A stretch of DNA of 64,000 nucleotides from Cyclaneusma minus (taxonomy: Eukaryota; Ascomycota; Leotiomycetes; Marthamycetales; Marthamycetaceae): assembly GCA_037179335.1 (NCBI GenBank), contig JAKZHN010000006.1:1116001-1180000 (forward strand), in the 5' to 3' direction. The notes under the pieces were generated by a model. That model did no database searches. It was not told the DNA's origin and saw only the letters and a program-made list of their open reading frames with translations. The position numbers were made by a program, and so were the translations under genes. Every line of letters begins with the position of its first letter. The first letter of the stretch is position 1. Positions 1 to 12,600 of the stretch are shown here, piece by piece.

Positions 1-624
1 GAGTAGTAGGAGCCGGGAGGGGTTCGCTGAGGAGTTGACGGGTACTGAGACCGCAGGCGGGGGGTTGCGCTGCTCATGGCATGCCGTGGTTCGAAGTCAT
101 GAGCTAGTCAATCTTGGGTGGGCGATGTTGGTGAAGTTCAGTTGGTGTTTATTTTCTTGCCAAAGAGCTTGGATGCGATGGCCCGTGCGGCTTTCTAGAG
201 CTCCCATCAATAAAACACCGAATTCTCTGTTTTTTAAGTGCATACAGATCTTGTGCGCCCAGCTACGACTTGAGAGTATTCTCAATTACTAGGAATATCT
301 CTGAATCTTGGAGTATCCTTAATGATTAGTAAAACTCTCAATTGTGAGGAATAGGTATTCCTAGTTCTTCGGAATGAGCGCAAAAATGTCACCACGACAT
401 ATATCAGCCAGGGTGCCACAACATTGAAGGCTCGGCTGGCCGGCAAGGCACGCGATCCAGTCGTTGAGAGCTTTACGTGGATGACGCACTGGTACATAAG
501 AGCAACACAGCTTCAACCTCTTGGGGCTGAGTATTCGATCTTCAACCACTTCCTCTCTCCGTACTACTGTCTGCAGACTGCGCCATAATCAATTATCAGT
601 TGAAGCAGAGAAAATCTGCACAGC
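1..624. other. Intergenic region with degenerate 19-bp array
   Basis: I see no convincing gene here. Small open frames lack family similarity and splice context. Positions 283-377 hold five degenerate 19-bp units related to the arrays at 24.8, 33.5, 55.0 and 57.7 kb. The last 100 bases are the promoter and leader of the UsgS-like gene that starts at 625. Confidence 0.6.
283..377. repeat. Degenerate 19-bp tandem array (array 1)
   Basis: Five consecutive 19-mers can be laid out at 283, 302, 321, 340 and 359. The first, CAATTACTAGGAATATCTC, clearly matches the family consensus CAAGTTACTTGGAATATTC, and the others drift further. This is the oldest-looking copy of the family, and I could not find terminal inverted repeats around it. 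Confidence 0.55.
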
Positions 625-2129
625 ATGGCTCAGCGTGATGGGGCGCCGAAGGCTTCCTTGCCCACGCAGGAGCAGCTCAACATCATCAAGAAGAAATTCG
701 AAGTAACCAACTTTGATCTCAACGCCATGCTGCGCGGTGCTCAGTTGACTGTTGTTGGTGGTAAGCTGCCAGAATTGCTCGGACTGGATGATATCGAAGC
801 TTACTACTCTATAAGCACTTCGAGCATTACAAAATCCACAACTTTTTACCTCCGCGCACTACAAGCAGGCTGCTTATGCCGTTGCTGCTGGAATTGCCAT
901 CAGGGTGTCAATCTCAATACCGGTAATTCAATCTTCTCTCTTTCTGTCAAAATCGGTCACGTTGTCATCCAAAACGCAGGATGCTAGACATAATCATGTT
1001 GGGCATCTAAGTTCTGTTTTTCTGTACGGAATGAGCGCTGCTAACTATTATGCAGATCATTGGCATCAAAGTACTGCTATGGTTCCTCTCGTTCTTTATC
1101 AACTTTGAAAAGGCCACTTGGGATGACCAGCTGGTCAGCGGCCTGGACTTCATTGCCAACTATGTTCTCCAAGTTCCCCTGTTCCTCATGGCCTTGATGC
1201 GACACATCACACCAACGCTTGACAACATGTAAGTCTGCTTGGACGGGTATCCGGATTATGCTAAAATTTGCACAGGTTCATGGACGCGCTGAATTGGGTC
1301 GATCAGACCTACATAGAGAAACACAATTCTCAAGATCCGTCTGAACTCCGTGATATGTATTACCCAAATCTGCGAATGTACTCCACTCGTGATGGCAGCA
1401 CCCATTCGAAAAGTACTGCAGAGGCGATCAGTATGTTTCTGATGAAATTTGCCAAGAAGGGCGGAATATCACTGGCAGTGTTCGCTCTATCCTACGTCCC
1501 TTACGTAGGCCGCCTAGTCCTTCCAGCTGCCAGTTTTTACACCTTCAACAAAGCCGTCGGACTTGGCCCTGCAGCTCTTATTTTCGCCACTGGCATATTA
1601 CTTCCTCGCAGGTACATCATCATATTCCTGCAGAGCTATTTTGCATCCAGGAGTCTGATGCGCGAGCTTGTGAGTACTCTGTCACAGTTGATATCGAAAC
1701 CGACTAACCCGCTCGTTTTAGCTCGAGCCCTATTTCTCCCGCATCAGGTTTACCAAGGAGCAGAAGAAGTCATGGTTCCACGATCGGGAGGGTATTCTAT
1801 TTGGATTCGCAGTCGGGTTCTACATCTTTCTGCGAATTCCCTTGCTCGGCGTACTGATCTATGGGATCGCAGAGGCATCAACAGCATACCTCATCACCAA
1901 GATCACAGATCCGCCTCCAGCGCCTGCTCATAGTGACGGCTTTGCAGCAAGTCAGACAAAATGGCAAAACAAGCACGAATTCCTCAACTTGAGCCTCGCC
2001 AACCTTGATGCCAGCAACAACGTATCAACCGCTGATGCGAGCACTAATCCCGTCTCTACTCAAGCCACTTCCTCCTCTGTACCAGCAAATGCCCCTCCGG
2101 ACAGCGAAATCCGAAAGCGCGAGCTCTAG
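625..2129 (+). CDS. Multi-spanning membrane protein, UsgS/EI24-like
   Basis: Five exons fit one frame: 625-760, 816-922, 1056-1228, 1276-1669 and 1722-2129, giving 405 residues. The joined protein shows FDLNAMLRGAQLTVVG, then ALRALQNPQLFTSAHYKQAA, then hydrophobic segments near residues 62-98, 105-125, 190-220, 225-250 and 300-325. It ends in a polar Ser/Ala/Pro-rich tail. This pattern recalls the fungal transmembrane proteins named UsgS in Aspergillus, which resemble the EI24 family of ER/secretory membrane proteins. The molecular function of that family in fungi is not established. The start codon was chosen because it opens the conserved N-terminus directly. VID27 follows on the same strand with 600 bp between them. 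Confidence 0.8.
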
Positions 2130-2737
2130 CGGTGCTTGTGATCCTCGTGGTAGTTGATGCTTGAGGAGACCGAAGCATTTCAGCGAAATCATTAGGCGCA
2201 TTAGGCGTTCAGGGGACCCAAAAACTTGATAGCCGACGATAGGTTGCTTAAGTTAGAATTATTGGACTTCCGAGACCCTGAATCCATACTTTTCCTGAAT
2301 TATTGGGTCCCTGAGAGTATGAATTCAGCACTGAAACGAGTAGGATCAATGGGCGCTGGTGGATACAAGAACTAGGAATGACTTAAATACTGAGGAGAAA
2401 TTCAAGTTCTTAGAGGGTTGGAAGAAATCCACGTAATTATAAACCACGGCGGGAACCGCAAACTCGTCTTTGACCTCGGTTTTGACACTTGACAGCACCA
2501 GGAGACAACACTTAGGCCACATTTCGCCACAGCAGCGCGGGGCCGTGCAGCTCGAGGTCTTAGCCGCTTGGTATTTTAAGGTTGCCCGGGGAATCACGGC
2601 CATTGATCCTTCACGATCCAAAAGCATTCTTGCCTTTCTCTTTCTCACTCCTGGAGCTGCTGCATGAGAAACTACCGAACTGCGCAAAGAAAGCTCTCCC
2701 ACATTCTATCCTTTGAAACCATCTTCACTCAGCCAAC
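2130..2737. other. Intergenic region, VID27 promoter side
   Basis: No gene is seen. A near-perfect inverted repeat, CAGGGGACCCAA at 2210 and TTGGGTCCCTG ending at 2313, encloses about 104 bp. Between them are stretches weakly like the 19-bp family. No target duplication was found around this hairpin. Confidence 0.4.
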
Positions 2738-5318
2738 ATGTGGGCCCTCCGCAATGTAAGTACCCCTCCCCCACTATCGTCACTGCCTACCTTAGTTCCC
2801 GGCCCTGCTCAATGCTCAACTTCAAAATCTTCCTTGACCAAGTGCTAACTGCTTATACAAGGTCGGCAAGCTTATTTTCGGCGATACCTCCAAGGAGTCG
2901 TTAATCGAACTCCCCCAGGGCCAACTTTACATCGTGCGACCGCTCTCGCCCAAAGGCTATTCCGAGCTCATCTTCAAAGACGCCGCCGCCAGGATCCGCC
3001 GTACCGGCCAGGAATTCCAGTACCAGATCGTCGTACAGCGCGCATATGAGGAGGGCGAAGAAGAACTTATCGAGGACGAGGACGGCGAGGACGCAGCTAT
3101 CGCTGCATTGGCTGCCGAGAGAGACGAAAAGACGTTTCTCTTGGATGCAGAGCTTCACTTCCGATCCGAAATCCGGGAAGGCGGCGAAAAGGTCCTAGCC
3201 TGGAGAGACCTCAGCGGCGACCCTGGCGACCTCTATGAATTTGTCTGCGACGTCTCGACCTCACCGAGTCTCGTCCACGAATTTGAGATAACGGCCATCC
3301 AGTGCCAGTACGAGCGAAGACACCGAAAGAGATTCGATCTTGCGACTGAGGCCGACTTGGAGGCATTTCGATTCACGGACGAGCCGCCCATTCCGAGCGC
3401 CAGCCCGATTGCGTCTCCCAACGCTGTGTCGCCTGTTACCACTATGCCTACTACTCCAACTCCTTCGAGGAACCCTGCCAACTCGGCGGCAAAGCGCGGG
3501 AGACCCGACAGATATGAGGAGCCCGAGTCGCCGCCCCAAGCTGCGTCCGAGACAGCAGCCATTACCTCGACTGAGGAACGTACAGTCGCACCACCTGCTG
3601 CGCAACACCCCGAGGCAAGAGAAATACTTGCCAAGGAGAAGGCCGAGCTGCATATTTTCGATTTTCCATCAGGTGCTTTTATGATACAGAACACCGAAGT
3701 AACTGCCACCGTGTCCGATGTGGGAAAATGGCAATACTGGCTGCAAATCGAGGGCAAAGACAGAGACTGGCTCGGCCAAGAAGTCATTGCCGACTTGAAT
3801 CCTATTTTCAATTTCGACTACCTCTCCTTCATCTTCAACCACTTTACTCCGGATGGTACTGCATACTCATGGCTTCTCCGCTTCAAAGACCAAGATATCA
3901 TGACACGTTTCCAAGAAGGTCTCATGCAGGCTCTGTGGGAGCAGCTCAACGAGATGAAGTGGAACAAGACCAAAGATGAAGACCGCGAGTATGTACTCGA
4001 AGCATTCCAGGATCTTACCATGGAGGACGTGCCCGAGGAAGAGGAAGAGGAAGAAGCCGAGATCGAAGAAGTGGAGGATGATGCTCAACACAGCGAACAT
4101 TACGATACTGACGAAGACGAGGACGATGTGGTCACACGTGACGACGATGGCAATGTCAACTCTCAACTCGCCGTGGGTTACAAGCATGACCGGTCTTTTG
4201 TGGTCAGGGGTTCGAAGATTGGAGTATTCAAGCACACGCCGAACAACAATCTGGAGTTTTCTACCAATATCTCCAAGGTCGAAACACCAAATGGCAAGCT
4301 GTTCAGCCCCAAGAAAGTTATGCTCCATGCCGAAGATACGAACATGATTCTCCAGAACGAGGCCGATCCCAATTCGTTGTACCGCATGGATCTCGAATAT
4401 GGCAAAATCGTCGACGAGTGGAAAGTTCATGATGACATTCCTGTCAACACTTTTGCTCCTGAGAACAAGTTCGCCCAGATGACTGGCGAGCAAACGTTCC
4501 TTGGTCTTTCGCGCAACGCCCTTTTCCGTATCGATCCCCGTCTGGCTGGCAACAAACTCGTGGATTCTGAGCTGAAGCAATACACTTCGAAGAACGACTT
4601 CTCAGCTGCTGCTACCACTGAAAAGGGGTACATTGCCGTGGCCAGCAACAAAGGAGATATTCGCATGTTCGACCGTCTAGGAATCAATGCCAAGACCCAC
4701 ATTCCCGCATTGGGCGAGCCCATTATCGGCCTCGACGTCAGCGCAGACGGCCGTTGGGTTCTTGCTACCTGCCGAACCTATCTCCTCCTCATCGACGCTT
4801 TGCAGAAGGAGGGCAAGAACGAAGGCAAGCTCGGCTTCGAGAAATCATTCGGCAAAGACTCCAAACCCCAACCCCGCCGTCTCGGTCTCACGCCTTCCCA
4901 CGTCGCACAGTTCCAGCACGAGACTGGCGTCCCCATCGCCTTCACACCCGCACGCTTCAATACGGGTGAGGGTCTGCAAGAAACCAGCATCATCACAGCC
5001 ACTGGTCCGTTCATCGTCACCTGGAACATGAAGAAGGTGATTGCCAACAAGAAGGATCCATACACGATCAAGCGCTATGCGGAGGAAGTGAAAGCCGATA
5101 ACTTCAAGTACGGCAGCGACAAGAATGTCATCGTGGCGCTGCCGAATGAGGTGAACATGGTGGCGAAGCAGAGCTTCAAGAAGCCGACAAGGGAGAGCAT
5201 TGCGATGGCCGCAAACGCTCGACCAAGTGGCGGAAGGAGGAGCAGTGGCCGCGTAGGCACGAGGAACAGTGCGGCATACAAGCTGGGCAGGGATGATATC
5301 GTTGATTCTCCTTATTAA
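2738..5318 (+). CDS. VID27: Vacuolar import and degradation protein 27
   Basis: Two exons, 2738-2755 and 2862-5318, give 824 residues. The first exon encodes only six residues (MWALRN) before a GTAAGT donor, and the intron has a GCTAAC branch site. The N-terminal part carries the Vid27 start (VGKLIFGDTS, ELPQGQLYIVRP). A PH-like middle segment follows. A strongly acidic linker lies near residues 397-428. The C-terminal beta-propeller-like part begins with SQLAVGYKHDRSFVVRGSKI. Yeast Vid27 was named from the vacuolar import and degradation route that removes gluconeogenic enzymes, but its biochemical role is poorly known. A second, broken copy of the linker/propeller junction is present at 56.0-56.2 kb. 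Confidence 0.93.
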
Positions 5319-5853
5319 GCCATTTACTGTATCGACCAAGGAGCTGTAATTGCCTAACAGGGAAGCTCCTATGAATTAAGCGGCGAAGAACGGTGGAGGA
5401 GTTTTGGATGCGGCGCAGATTTCACTTTCGGGCCCCTGCTGGACTTTCGCGCAGCCTGGTGGCTCTACTCTCGCTTTTCAATGGCGGTTTACTACACGGT
5501 CGTTTGGGAGCGTTATGGGCGGTCGAGGACCTCGAACTGGGTCCAGGGATACCAAGAGTTTGCCTTAAGCAACTGCTCGTTTCGTTAGATACCTCCGAAT
5601 GCTAATTTATTCCGTTGCATGCAGCAAAATTACTAGGCAAATGAGTTTTATCTCATTCATTAATACCTAGCTTACATTGCGAGCCCCTTCTCTGTAGGAC
5701 TCGTTCCATTATTTGGCTTAGACATTAATCCAACATACTCGTTATTACTTTGGTGTCATATCGCCACATCGTCCAGTTTTTACATCTCTGCTTCCTCCCC
5801 CGTATTATCCGACTCCTTTTTGTAACATGTCTATTTCCTCTTCCGGACCCAGC
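5319..5853. other. Convergent intergenic region
   Basis: This is the 3' region shared by VID27 and the secreted-protein gene, which converge here. The small open frame at 5393-5605 has no recognizable features. I see no repeat or RNA gene. Confidence 0.5.
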
Positions 5854-6581
5854 TTAGCATATGTCAAGCGCAGTAGTACAATTCATGGGGTGCATGATCA
5901 TCTTCACACTCGTACACTCGTTCTCGGTAGCGTTAAATTCGGACGTGCCCATCAAGACCTCCCACGAGGTCCCAGAGTCACCGCCGCAGACCCACCAGCC
6001 GGGAAAGCTTGCTATAATCACGATTTCATCAGCAACATTCTCTCAAAACAAACCATCTCCTTTCCACCCGTAGGAACGAAGTCTTCTTGAGCAAAGTGCA
6101 GAGGGAGGTAACACTCACAACCATCCGTTCCATTAAACTCCAGACTCTTTCCCACACCCTCTACATAACCCTCACTATAGCTTCCCGTGTCATACGCTAA
6201 GTATTTCATGTCGCTAGTCGGATTACTGCTGAAAGTCGGAAAGCCCGAGTCCTGCAGCGTGATGAGCTGGTAGGGCGGTGTCTGCACTACATTCATGTAG
6301 GAGGTCTTGAAGCCCGTGGCGTAGAGGTGGGTAGTGTCGTTGCGGAAGAAAGTGGCTATGTTGTCGGTACTGCCGGCGGCAACGCCATTGAGGTTGACAT
6401 AGGTAGAGCGGCCGGACTCGATGACGGTGAGGTTGTTCCAGGGATGTGACGAGGGACTGTACACGCTGAGTGTGAACTTGGAGGGACAGGTTGAATTGTG
6501 GCTGCGGGAGGAGAGGCGGGGATAGGGGGAGGCGGTTGCGAAGAGGGGGAGGAGAGCCGCGATGGCGGTGGAGAGATGCAT
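5854..6581 (-). CDS. Small secreted protein, unknown function
   Basis: I do not recognise the family. Two minus-strand exons, 6581-6119 and 6011-5854, join to 206 residues across a 107-bp intron (GTGAGT donor, TATAG acceptor). The start at 6581 opens a signal peptide, MHLSTAIAALLPLFATASP. The mature part has several N-glycosylation sequons, and its cysteines lie near the N-terminus and in the C-terminal exon. That exon reads through WWVCGGDSGTSWEVLMG and NECTSVKM. A W-x-C motif followed by a G-x-x-C block recalls many fungal cell-wall or secreted proteins. Without splicing the frame would end in an unrelated stretch at 6018, so the spliced model is preferred. Secretion is inferred from the leader. 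Confidence 0.72.
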
Positions 6582-7329
6582 CCCAGGATTGAATTTGGTC
6601 AACAACGGCGAAATCGACAAACGCAAGAATGAATGTACGTGATGGACTAATGGACGAGAAGATGAGAAAACAGGAACGAGGAAACGATTGAGAGGTGAGA
6701 GACATGGCTTCCCCATTGCCCACTTACCGTCTGTCATGGTCAATACGAGGTTGACTAGTCAGCAACACAGGTCCTGCAATCAAGTTACAACGTCAGATTG
6801 GCATGGCGGCGATCCGCCTCTGCTTTTGGTTTTTGCACGTCCCCCCAGATGGGTCCTTTGCAGATCCCGGCGCAGCTGGTTATGCTTAAAAATAAAGCAG
6901 GGCGATGGGGCCCCGTTATCGGCTAGTAGCGGGATTCAAAACAGGAGGCCAGGCTTCATTGAAGAATGTTGGTGGGTTGTGGACTTGTGGGAAGCTGATG
7001 GTGACCAAGTAGAATCTGAAGCCGAGAACTCAGAAGACGCTATGTTTTGACCTTTGGCACAGAGACATTTCGAACTCTGATGTGCGACTTGCAAGGATCG
7101 ATCGAGGCGGCGTCAGTGGCGCTTGTACCTACATGACTTCTGCGGGCATATGTTGTACAGCCGAGCCAGGCTGCCAGGTCCAGTCCCCGATCTTTCTATG
7201 CCTCAATCATTAGAGACAAATTCTGATCCTCGAAAGGCCTTTGGACGGGCATCATCACAAAGACGGAAAGGCTTCGTGAATACGATGTTGAAGTTGCTTT
7301 GTTGCTGCACGAAATTGTGAGGTGGTAAC
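6582..7329. other. Intergenic region, promoter of secreted protein
   Basis: No supported gene. The open frames at 6688-7050 and 7123-7320 are short, lack similarity and have no splice partners. The stretch holds the promoter of the gene starting at 6581 and the 3' end of VPS51. Confidence 0.5.
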
Positions 7330-8301
7330 CTATTCCCCCTTCAAGGCCGCGTCGCCGTCCTGAATGCATACCGAAACATCCTCACCGCCCACGCCTTTTT
7401 CCCTCCATCTCTCCAAAACTCGCCGTGGATCTTCCCACATCTTTTTCGCTTCTTGCACCCTTCCCTCTTTCACAAGCTCCCTCATGATCCTCGGTGTATC
7501 CAATATCCTCCTTGCTACCTCCCTGGACCTCTCTTTTCTTTTCTTCGCTTCCCGTTCTTCCGAACTCATCCGACCCAGCGCCTTCTGCTCTTCACTCAAG
7601 CTCTCCTTCAACTCCTCCTTCAGCTTTCCAGCCCTCTCGTAAATCTGTGCTATCGCTGGATCCAGCGTGCTCGCCATCGGATTTAAAGGGTCCATGTTCG
7701 CGCGCATCTTCCGTATCGTCTCTGTAGCCGCTATGAGTTTCGAATAATTATCGTACACGAGTGCTTTCTTTTCCGCATCAAGTGCTCTAATATCTGTCCG
7801 CCGTAATCCAGTCAATAAGCTATACTCATCCCAGAATGGAATCCCGTGGAACCTGAGAAACCAATCAGGACGAAAGTAGCACGGAGGAAGCTAACCAGTA
7901 AGCACCCCATTATAGGTCCTCAACAGCTCCCCCAGGCTCTGCTTCTCAAGCACATCCCTCGCGTATCCCTCGGCAACAAAGCCCTCCCTGTCCAGCTCGC
8001 TTTCCCGTACCTCACTGGCCTCTTGTATATTCAGCGAAAACTCACTCCCCGCGTCATCTCCAGCAGCTGCTTTGCCCTGTTCGTCCTTCTTCAGATTGTA
8101 ATATTCGCGCAAGGCAGCACGGTTCCGCCGCGGATTAACCGGAGCGGAAATACTGGAGGGAGAAGCAGTGCCGGATTGGTTCGCAGAGGGACTGTTTCTG
8201 CCGGTCTCAAAGCTGGGACGGGTCGATGAGGTGGGTGTTACGAGGGAGGTGATGCGGCGCCCTTGGACGGAGCTGGAGCGCGGGCTTGCTATGGTAGACA
8301 T
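7330..8301 (-). CDS. VPS51: GARP tethering complex subunit Vps51
   Basis: Two exons, 8301-7896 and 7793-7330, give 289 residues. A Ser/Thr/Pro-rich start is followed by RRNRAALREYYNLK, the short motif typical of Vps51 N-termini. Across the intron LLRTYNGVLT joins DIRALDAEKKALVYDNYSKL and IRKMRANMDPL, the Vps51/Vps67 core. The acceptor at 7794 was preferred over an upstream CAG because only it restores this core. The rest is a charged coiled coil. In yeast, Vps51 joins Vps52, Vps53 and Vps54 to tether endosome-derived vesicles at the Golgi and binds the SNARE Tlg1. The gene is divergent from RMI1 with about 370 bp between start codons. Confidence 0.9.
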
Positions 8302-8671
8302 GGTGATCGGTACATGTGATAGAGGACGGAGAGAGAACAGGCGCTTTGCTTTGTTCGACAGATAATCAACAGCACGTGGAGTTGTGAAAGGGAAGTAGCT
8401 GGAACTTGGAGGCGGATTGGGTGGAGGCCCGTGCGTCGGATATATTTAGAGTTGAGCCGAAATCTGAGCATGTCCTTCACTCCTCATGTCTAACCACCTG
8501 AGTCTCACGCTCTCCAGACTCCAGTACATTCCCGGGTATTTGGACTCAAATTACCGCCCTGCAAGAGGATACAACAAACCAGCAAACTCATGACATGAAC
8601 CCAGTTCCTCGACCTAGAGCTTAGTAGGGTCGTATAAGATATTACTAGGTATTCCTAAAAACACAACAGCC
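8302..8671. promoter_or_regulatory. Divergent promoter VPS51/RMI1
   Basis: This spacer holds both start regions. I see no clear TATA box or repeat array, only a single sequence near 8640 (ATTACTAGGTATTCCT) that resembles one unit of the 19-bp family. Confidence 0.4.
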
Positions 8672-9385
8672 ATGGCCGCCCAACAAGCCAGTCAAGTTTC
8701 CAGCCTCCTCACATCCAAGGACCTTCCCAAGCCTTCCACAACCTGGCTTACAAACCTCATCACCACCCAACGTGTGAACCAACCTCTGCCCGCCCTCGCC
8801 GCAACAGCCAAACACCGTCTCCTCGCCCTGGATCTCACCACTCCGTCTCTTCTTTCCCCTACTAACCCTGGTTTCCCCCCAAACATCTCCGACTCCGCCA
8901 AAGTAGAAGTAAAAGTCACCGGCAACATCTGCGTGCAGGTCCTCGGCGTCGAAGACATCAGCAAAAGCCGCTGGTCGCAGGTCGAGGAAATTGAAGCTTT
9001 TGAGCGCGGTGAGACGACCAAGGGTCGAGAGATCATTCGTGTCGTGCCGCCCGATGAACGGGATGCAGGGGCGGGGACACAGGGTCAGGGTCAAGATGGC
9101 TTGCCGGAGCACGGATCGGGGGGCACGCATAAGCTGCTTCTTCAGGACGTGAAGGGACAGACGGTTTATGCACTGGAACTGAGGAAGGTGGACAAAGTGG
9201 GCCTGGGAATGGGAATTGGCTGTAAGTTGATGCTGAAGGGGCCTACGGTGGCGAGGGGCATGGTGCTGTTGGAGCCGAGGACGTGCGTTGTGCTGGGAGG
9301 CAAGGTCGAGGTGTTGCATAAGGCATGGTTGGAAGGGAGAAAGAGGGAGCTTATTGATGCTGCGAAAGAGCATACACGAGAGTGA
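8672..9385 (+). CDS. RMI1: RecQ-mediated genome instability protein 1
   Basis: An intronless 237-residue protein. The N-terminal helical part (LITTQRVNQPLPALAATAKHRLLALDL) and the OB-fold (KLLLQDVKGQTVYALELRKVDKV, GCKLMLKGPTVARGMVLLEP) are the Rmi1 signature. Rmi1 works in the nucleus with the RecQ helicase (Sgs1) and topoisomerase III to dissolve double Holliday junctions. The Gly/Gln-rich insert near residues 130-150 lies inside the OB-fold, where family members have a variable loop. The start is the first ATG of the frame and matches the expected family length for fungi. Confidence 0.9.
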   Translation: MAAQQASQVSSLLTSKDLPKPSTTWLTNLITTQRVNQPLPALAATAKHRLLALDLTTPSLLSPTNPGFPPNISDSAKVEVKVTGNICVQVLGVEDISKSRWSQVEEIEAFERGETTKGREIIRVVPPDERDAGAGTQGQGQDGLPEHGSGGTHKLLLQDVKGQTVYALELRKVDKVGLGMGIGCKLMLKGPTVARGMVLLEPRTCVVLGGKVEVLHKAWLEGRKRELIDAAKEHTRE

Positions 9386-9690
9386 GTGCTCATAGTCACG
9401 GATCTGTCTCACAGGTCTTAAGGTATGCAGCTTTCTGAAGTTCTTTGACGACTACATGAAGTTATCTGATCAGCGTAGTCTTGGACCTTTGGGGTTGCTT
9501 TCTATTCTAAGGCCAGCCAGGGTATCTAGGCGACCTTCAGAAACTCCAGGCAACCGAAACGACTGGGAAAGCGCAGACGAGGGCTAACAATGGCTTAAAG
9601 CACCGAGTACCATCTAAGGTCTTCCGGGTTGTCATTCGACACTTATTCCCGAAAGACTACAATAGGGGCTCTATGTGTCGGTACAGCTTC
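9386..9690. other. Convergent 3' region RMI1/SKI3
   Basis: About 300 bp between two converging stop codons. I see no gene, repeat or RNA. Confidence 0.5.
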
Positions 9691-12600
9691 TTAGTCGCGG
9701 ACCGCAACCATGCTACCAGCCAATGCATCCCACCCATCCGAACGCCAGGGGCAAATCATGATCGCCCTCTGTGCATCCCCAACTTTTCCAGTTCCAGCAA
9801 ACGCCTGACTCAAAACCGTCGCATCTACACCCCCTCCTCCAAGCGCCGACTTCACTGCAGCCTTCAGTGCCATATCTGCCGGATGAGTATCGCCCGTAAT
9901 ATCAGCCAGCCTTGACCAGCCGCTCGACTGATGAGGCAGAAGAAAGACGTCCGTCTGGACTTCTTTGAGCACAGTCGCCTCCCCATTTTCCTCGGCGAAA
10001 GCTGCGGCTGCTCGTAGAATCTCGCCAACTTGGCTCCTTTCTGCATCCGAGACTGTATCGCTGAGACGGAGGGCCTGGAGCTCCGATGCTACGGCCTCGA
10101 GACTTTCGGTATCGCTGTCAAGGATTGCAATGACCCCGAGGAGAAGCACGGATTGAACGTGTCCGGGATGGTTTTCAATACAATCGAAAAGCTGTTCTCT
10201 GGCATGAGCTCGGGCGTCTTCACCAGTAGTAGCCCACAAAACTTGGGCTAGAAGACACACAGCATCGGGGTTGCCAGCAGATTCTGTCAGAGCAGTTTGG
10301 AAGTATTCCAGGGACTCGTCTGCATGGCCCCCGAAATACTGGGCCAGTCCGACTGTTAGATGTGCGGAGAGTCGGCATTTCTGCCTCGATTCTGCTGACA
10401 GCTCATTGCCTGCATCCTCTGCACTCAGTTGCAAGGCAGTCTCTCCACTGTCGATTGCAGCCTCGTACTCAGCATTGGCGAGCTGAGATCTTGCCAGGTC
10501 TGCCTTTGCCAAAGCAAATCGCGACAGAGATTCTGGCGATTCGGTCACTTCATAGTCGGCCTCGACCTTTGAACAAACTTTTGACAGAAGACCAACAGCT
10601 TCAGAGACATCCTTGATTCTCTCTAGAAACAAAGAGGCAAGGTGCTGGTAAGAGAACTCGCTTGGCGACAGAGTCATCAACTGTCGTAGTGAGAACATCG
10701 GTTGTAGCAGCTCCATAACATCTAGATTTCCTGACGACGTCAGTACCGCATCGAATGCGGATAAAGCATACTGTCTTTTCGTAATAAGTGATCCGGAATC
10801 GGATATCTCCACCGCATGAGTGAAAAGCAGCTTCGCTTCCTTGGGGTCCCCGAAAAGCAAAGCAGCAATTCCCTGTCCCACCCACGCATGTGCAAAGTCT
10901 GGATCCGTAGACTGGGCGCGGGTGAACGCTTCATTGGCAAGCTGGAGATCGTTTTGCAGCAAGTACAGCGTGCCAAGGTTCGTCCAGGTTTGCGCACTCC
11001 TCTCATTCAGGAACAAGCTTCGCACGAATGCATGCTGAGCTACCCGAGGGCTTGCTTCGCTGGTGGCCACGCCCAAGGCATTCCAGAATTCCGAGTTTCC
11101 TGCCTCCAGTTCGATGGCTCGTTTGAAACAGAGGATGGCGGCTTTCGAGTACTTGGTTGTCTTCTTATTCTGAGACAGACCAGAGCGCATACATGTATGC
11201 GCTCGTTGCTCCGCCCATCCTAGATTGAAATACGCAACAGCTTGGGCATGAATATCGCGAGCTGATGTGGCAACTGCTCTTTTGTGGAATAAGATGGAGC
11301 CATGTAAACATCGTGTAAGAGCTGCTGCACCGTTCTCATCTTCAGGAAGTAAGCCCTTGGGCTTGATCACGTCGGCCTCAACTCCATCGACGTCAGCGAG
11401 AGTAGCGTAGCTCGACTCCCCTGCTTCGATCTCAAGAAGCCTTTGCACTTCATTCAGTGGAAAGTCACTTCCTCGGCTTTGGACAATAGAGAAGACGGAG
11501 CAAGCGTCTGCAGCACACTTCCAGAGGTTGAAAGCATCAGGTCGAATGCTGGCCAAGCCGAGAGCAACTGGTATCGCTTCCGTGGCAAGCTGAGATGCTC
11601 GTCCAAAGAGTCCTTTGTCAATAAAACCCCAAGCACTGTCCAGAAGTGTTTGTAACAAGGCAAGGGATACACCAAACTCATTTAGTCGCGACTCCAATAC
11701 CGCCTTGTATCCTTGAATTGCCACATCATACTCTCCAAGTTCCCGTCTCACATTGGCCAGCATGTACTCGGCAAACCAAGTCTCACCTACGCCTTTCTTT
11801 TCAACCTCTTCCTTAAACTTCTCGGCATGTTCAAAGGCCTTCGTTGCGGCCATGTGTCTCCCAGAATTGTGGTAGCTTTCACCTAGGCCAACCCAGGAAT
11901 GGTAATCCTCGGGAGATATTCGCAAAGCAAATTGGAACGAAACGATGCTTTTTGCATAATCTTGCTTGTTCAATTCCGCGGTTCCCAAGGCGGCATATGG
12001 CCAGCTGATTCCTTTCTTCTTCGAGCCCGGAGCAGGTTTGACCTTGCCTGAGTCGACGACGCGCTGAGAAACAACTTCAACCAGGTCCCATTCCCCTTGC
12101 TCTGCAAAAGTTCTGGCCAGCCGTTCAGCTGCATCTACTTCAGAAGCAGATAACTCAAACGCTTTCTGAAAACACTTCCGGGCTCTTTTCTTGTCTTTGG
12201 AGTAGTCTGCGTAAAAGTAGCCAAGACTTGTGTAAGCAGGCGCATAGTCCATGTTGCTCTTGAGAGCTGCTAGGAAGTAAGAGTATGCGCCACTCCTGTC
12301 TTTGCGTGCTGATACAGATGTGTCAATATTCCATATACAGACGCCAATGCGGTATTGGGTTTGTGCACGTAATTCTCTGGAACGGAGATCTGTTCCTTCG
12401 ATTTTGGAGAGACAATCTTCGAGCTCGTCTCTGCTTCTCTCGTAGTCTCCATTCAGCGCCTTTACCCACGCTGCTTCGGCGCTGATACGGACATTGCCGG
12501 GTGCTCTCTTCAATGCTCGATCAAGAAAATCCATCGCTGCAGCGTAATTCTGCTCTTCTTCGTAGATAAGGCCAATTCCAACCAGAGCCGGAGTAGAAAC

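Noticed and set aside
82..100. GGTTCGAAG as a tRNA box B
   Set aside because: There is no box A at a suitable distance and no stem-forming flanks.
2210..2313. Possible tiny transposon with ends CAGGGGACCCAA and TTGGGTCCCTG
   Set aside because: The inverted repeat is only 11-12 bp and no target duplication is present on either side. It is kept only as a hairpin in the intergenic note.
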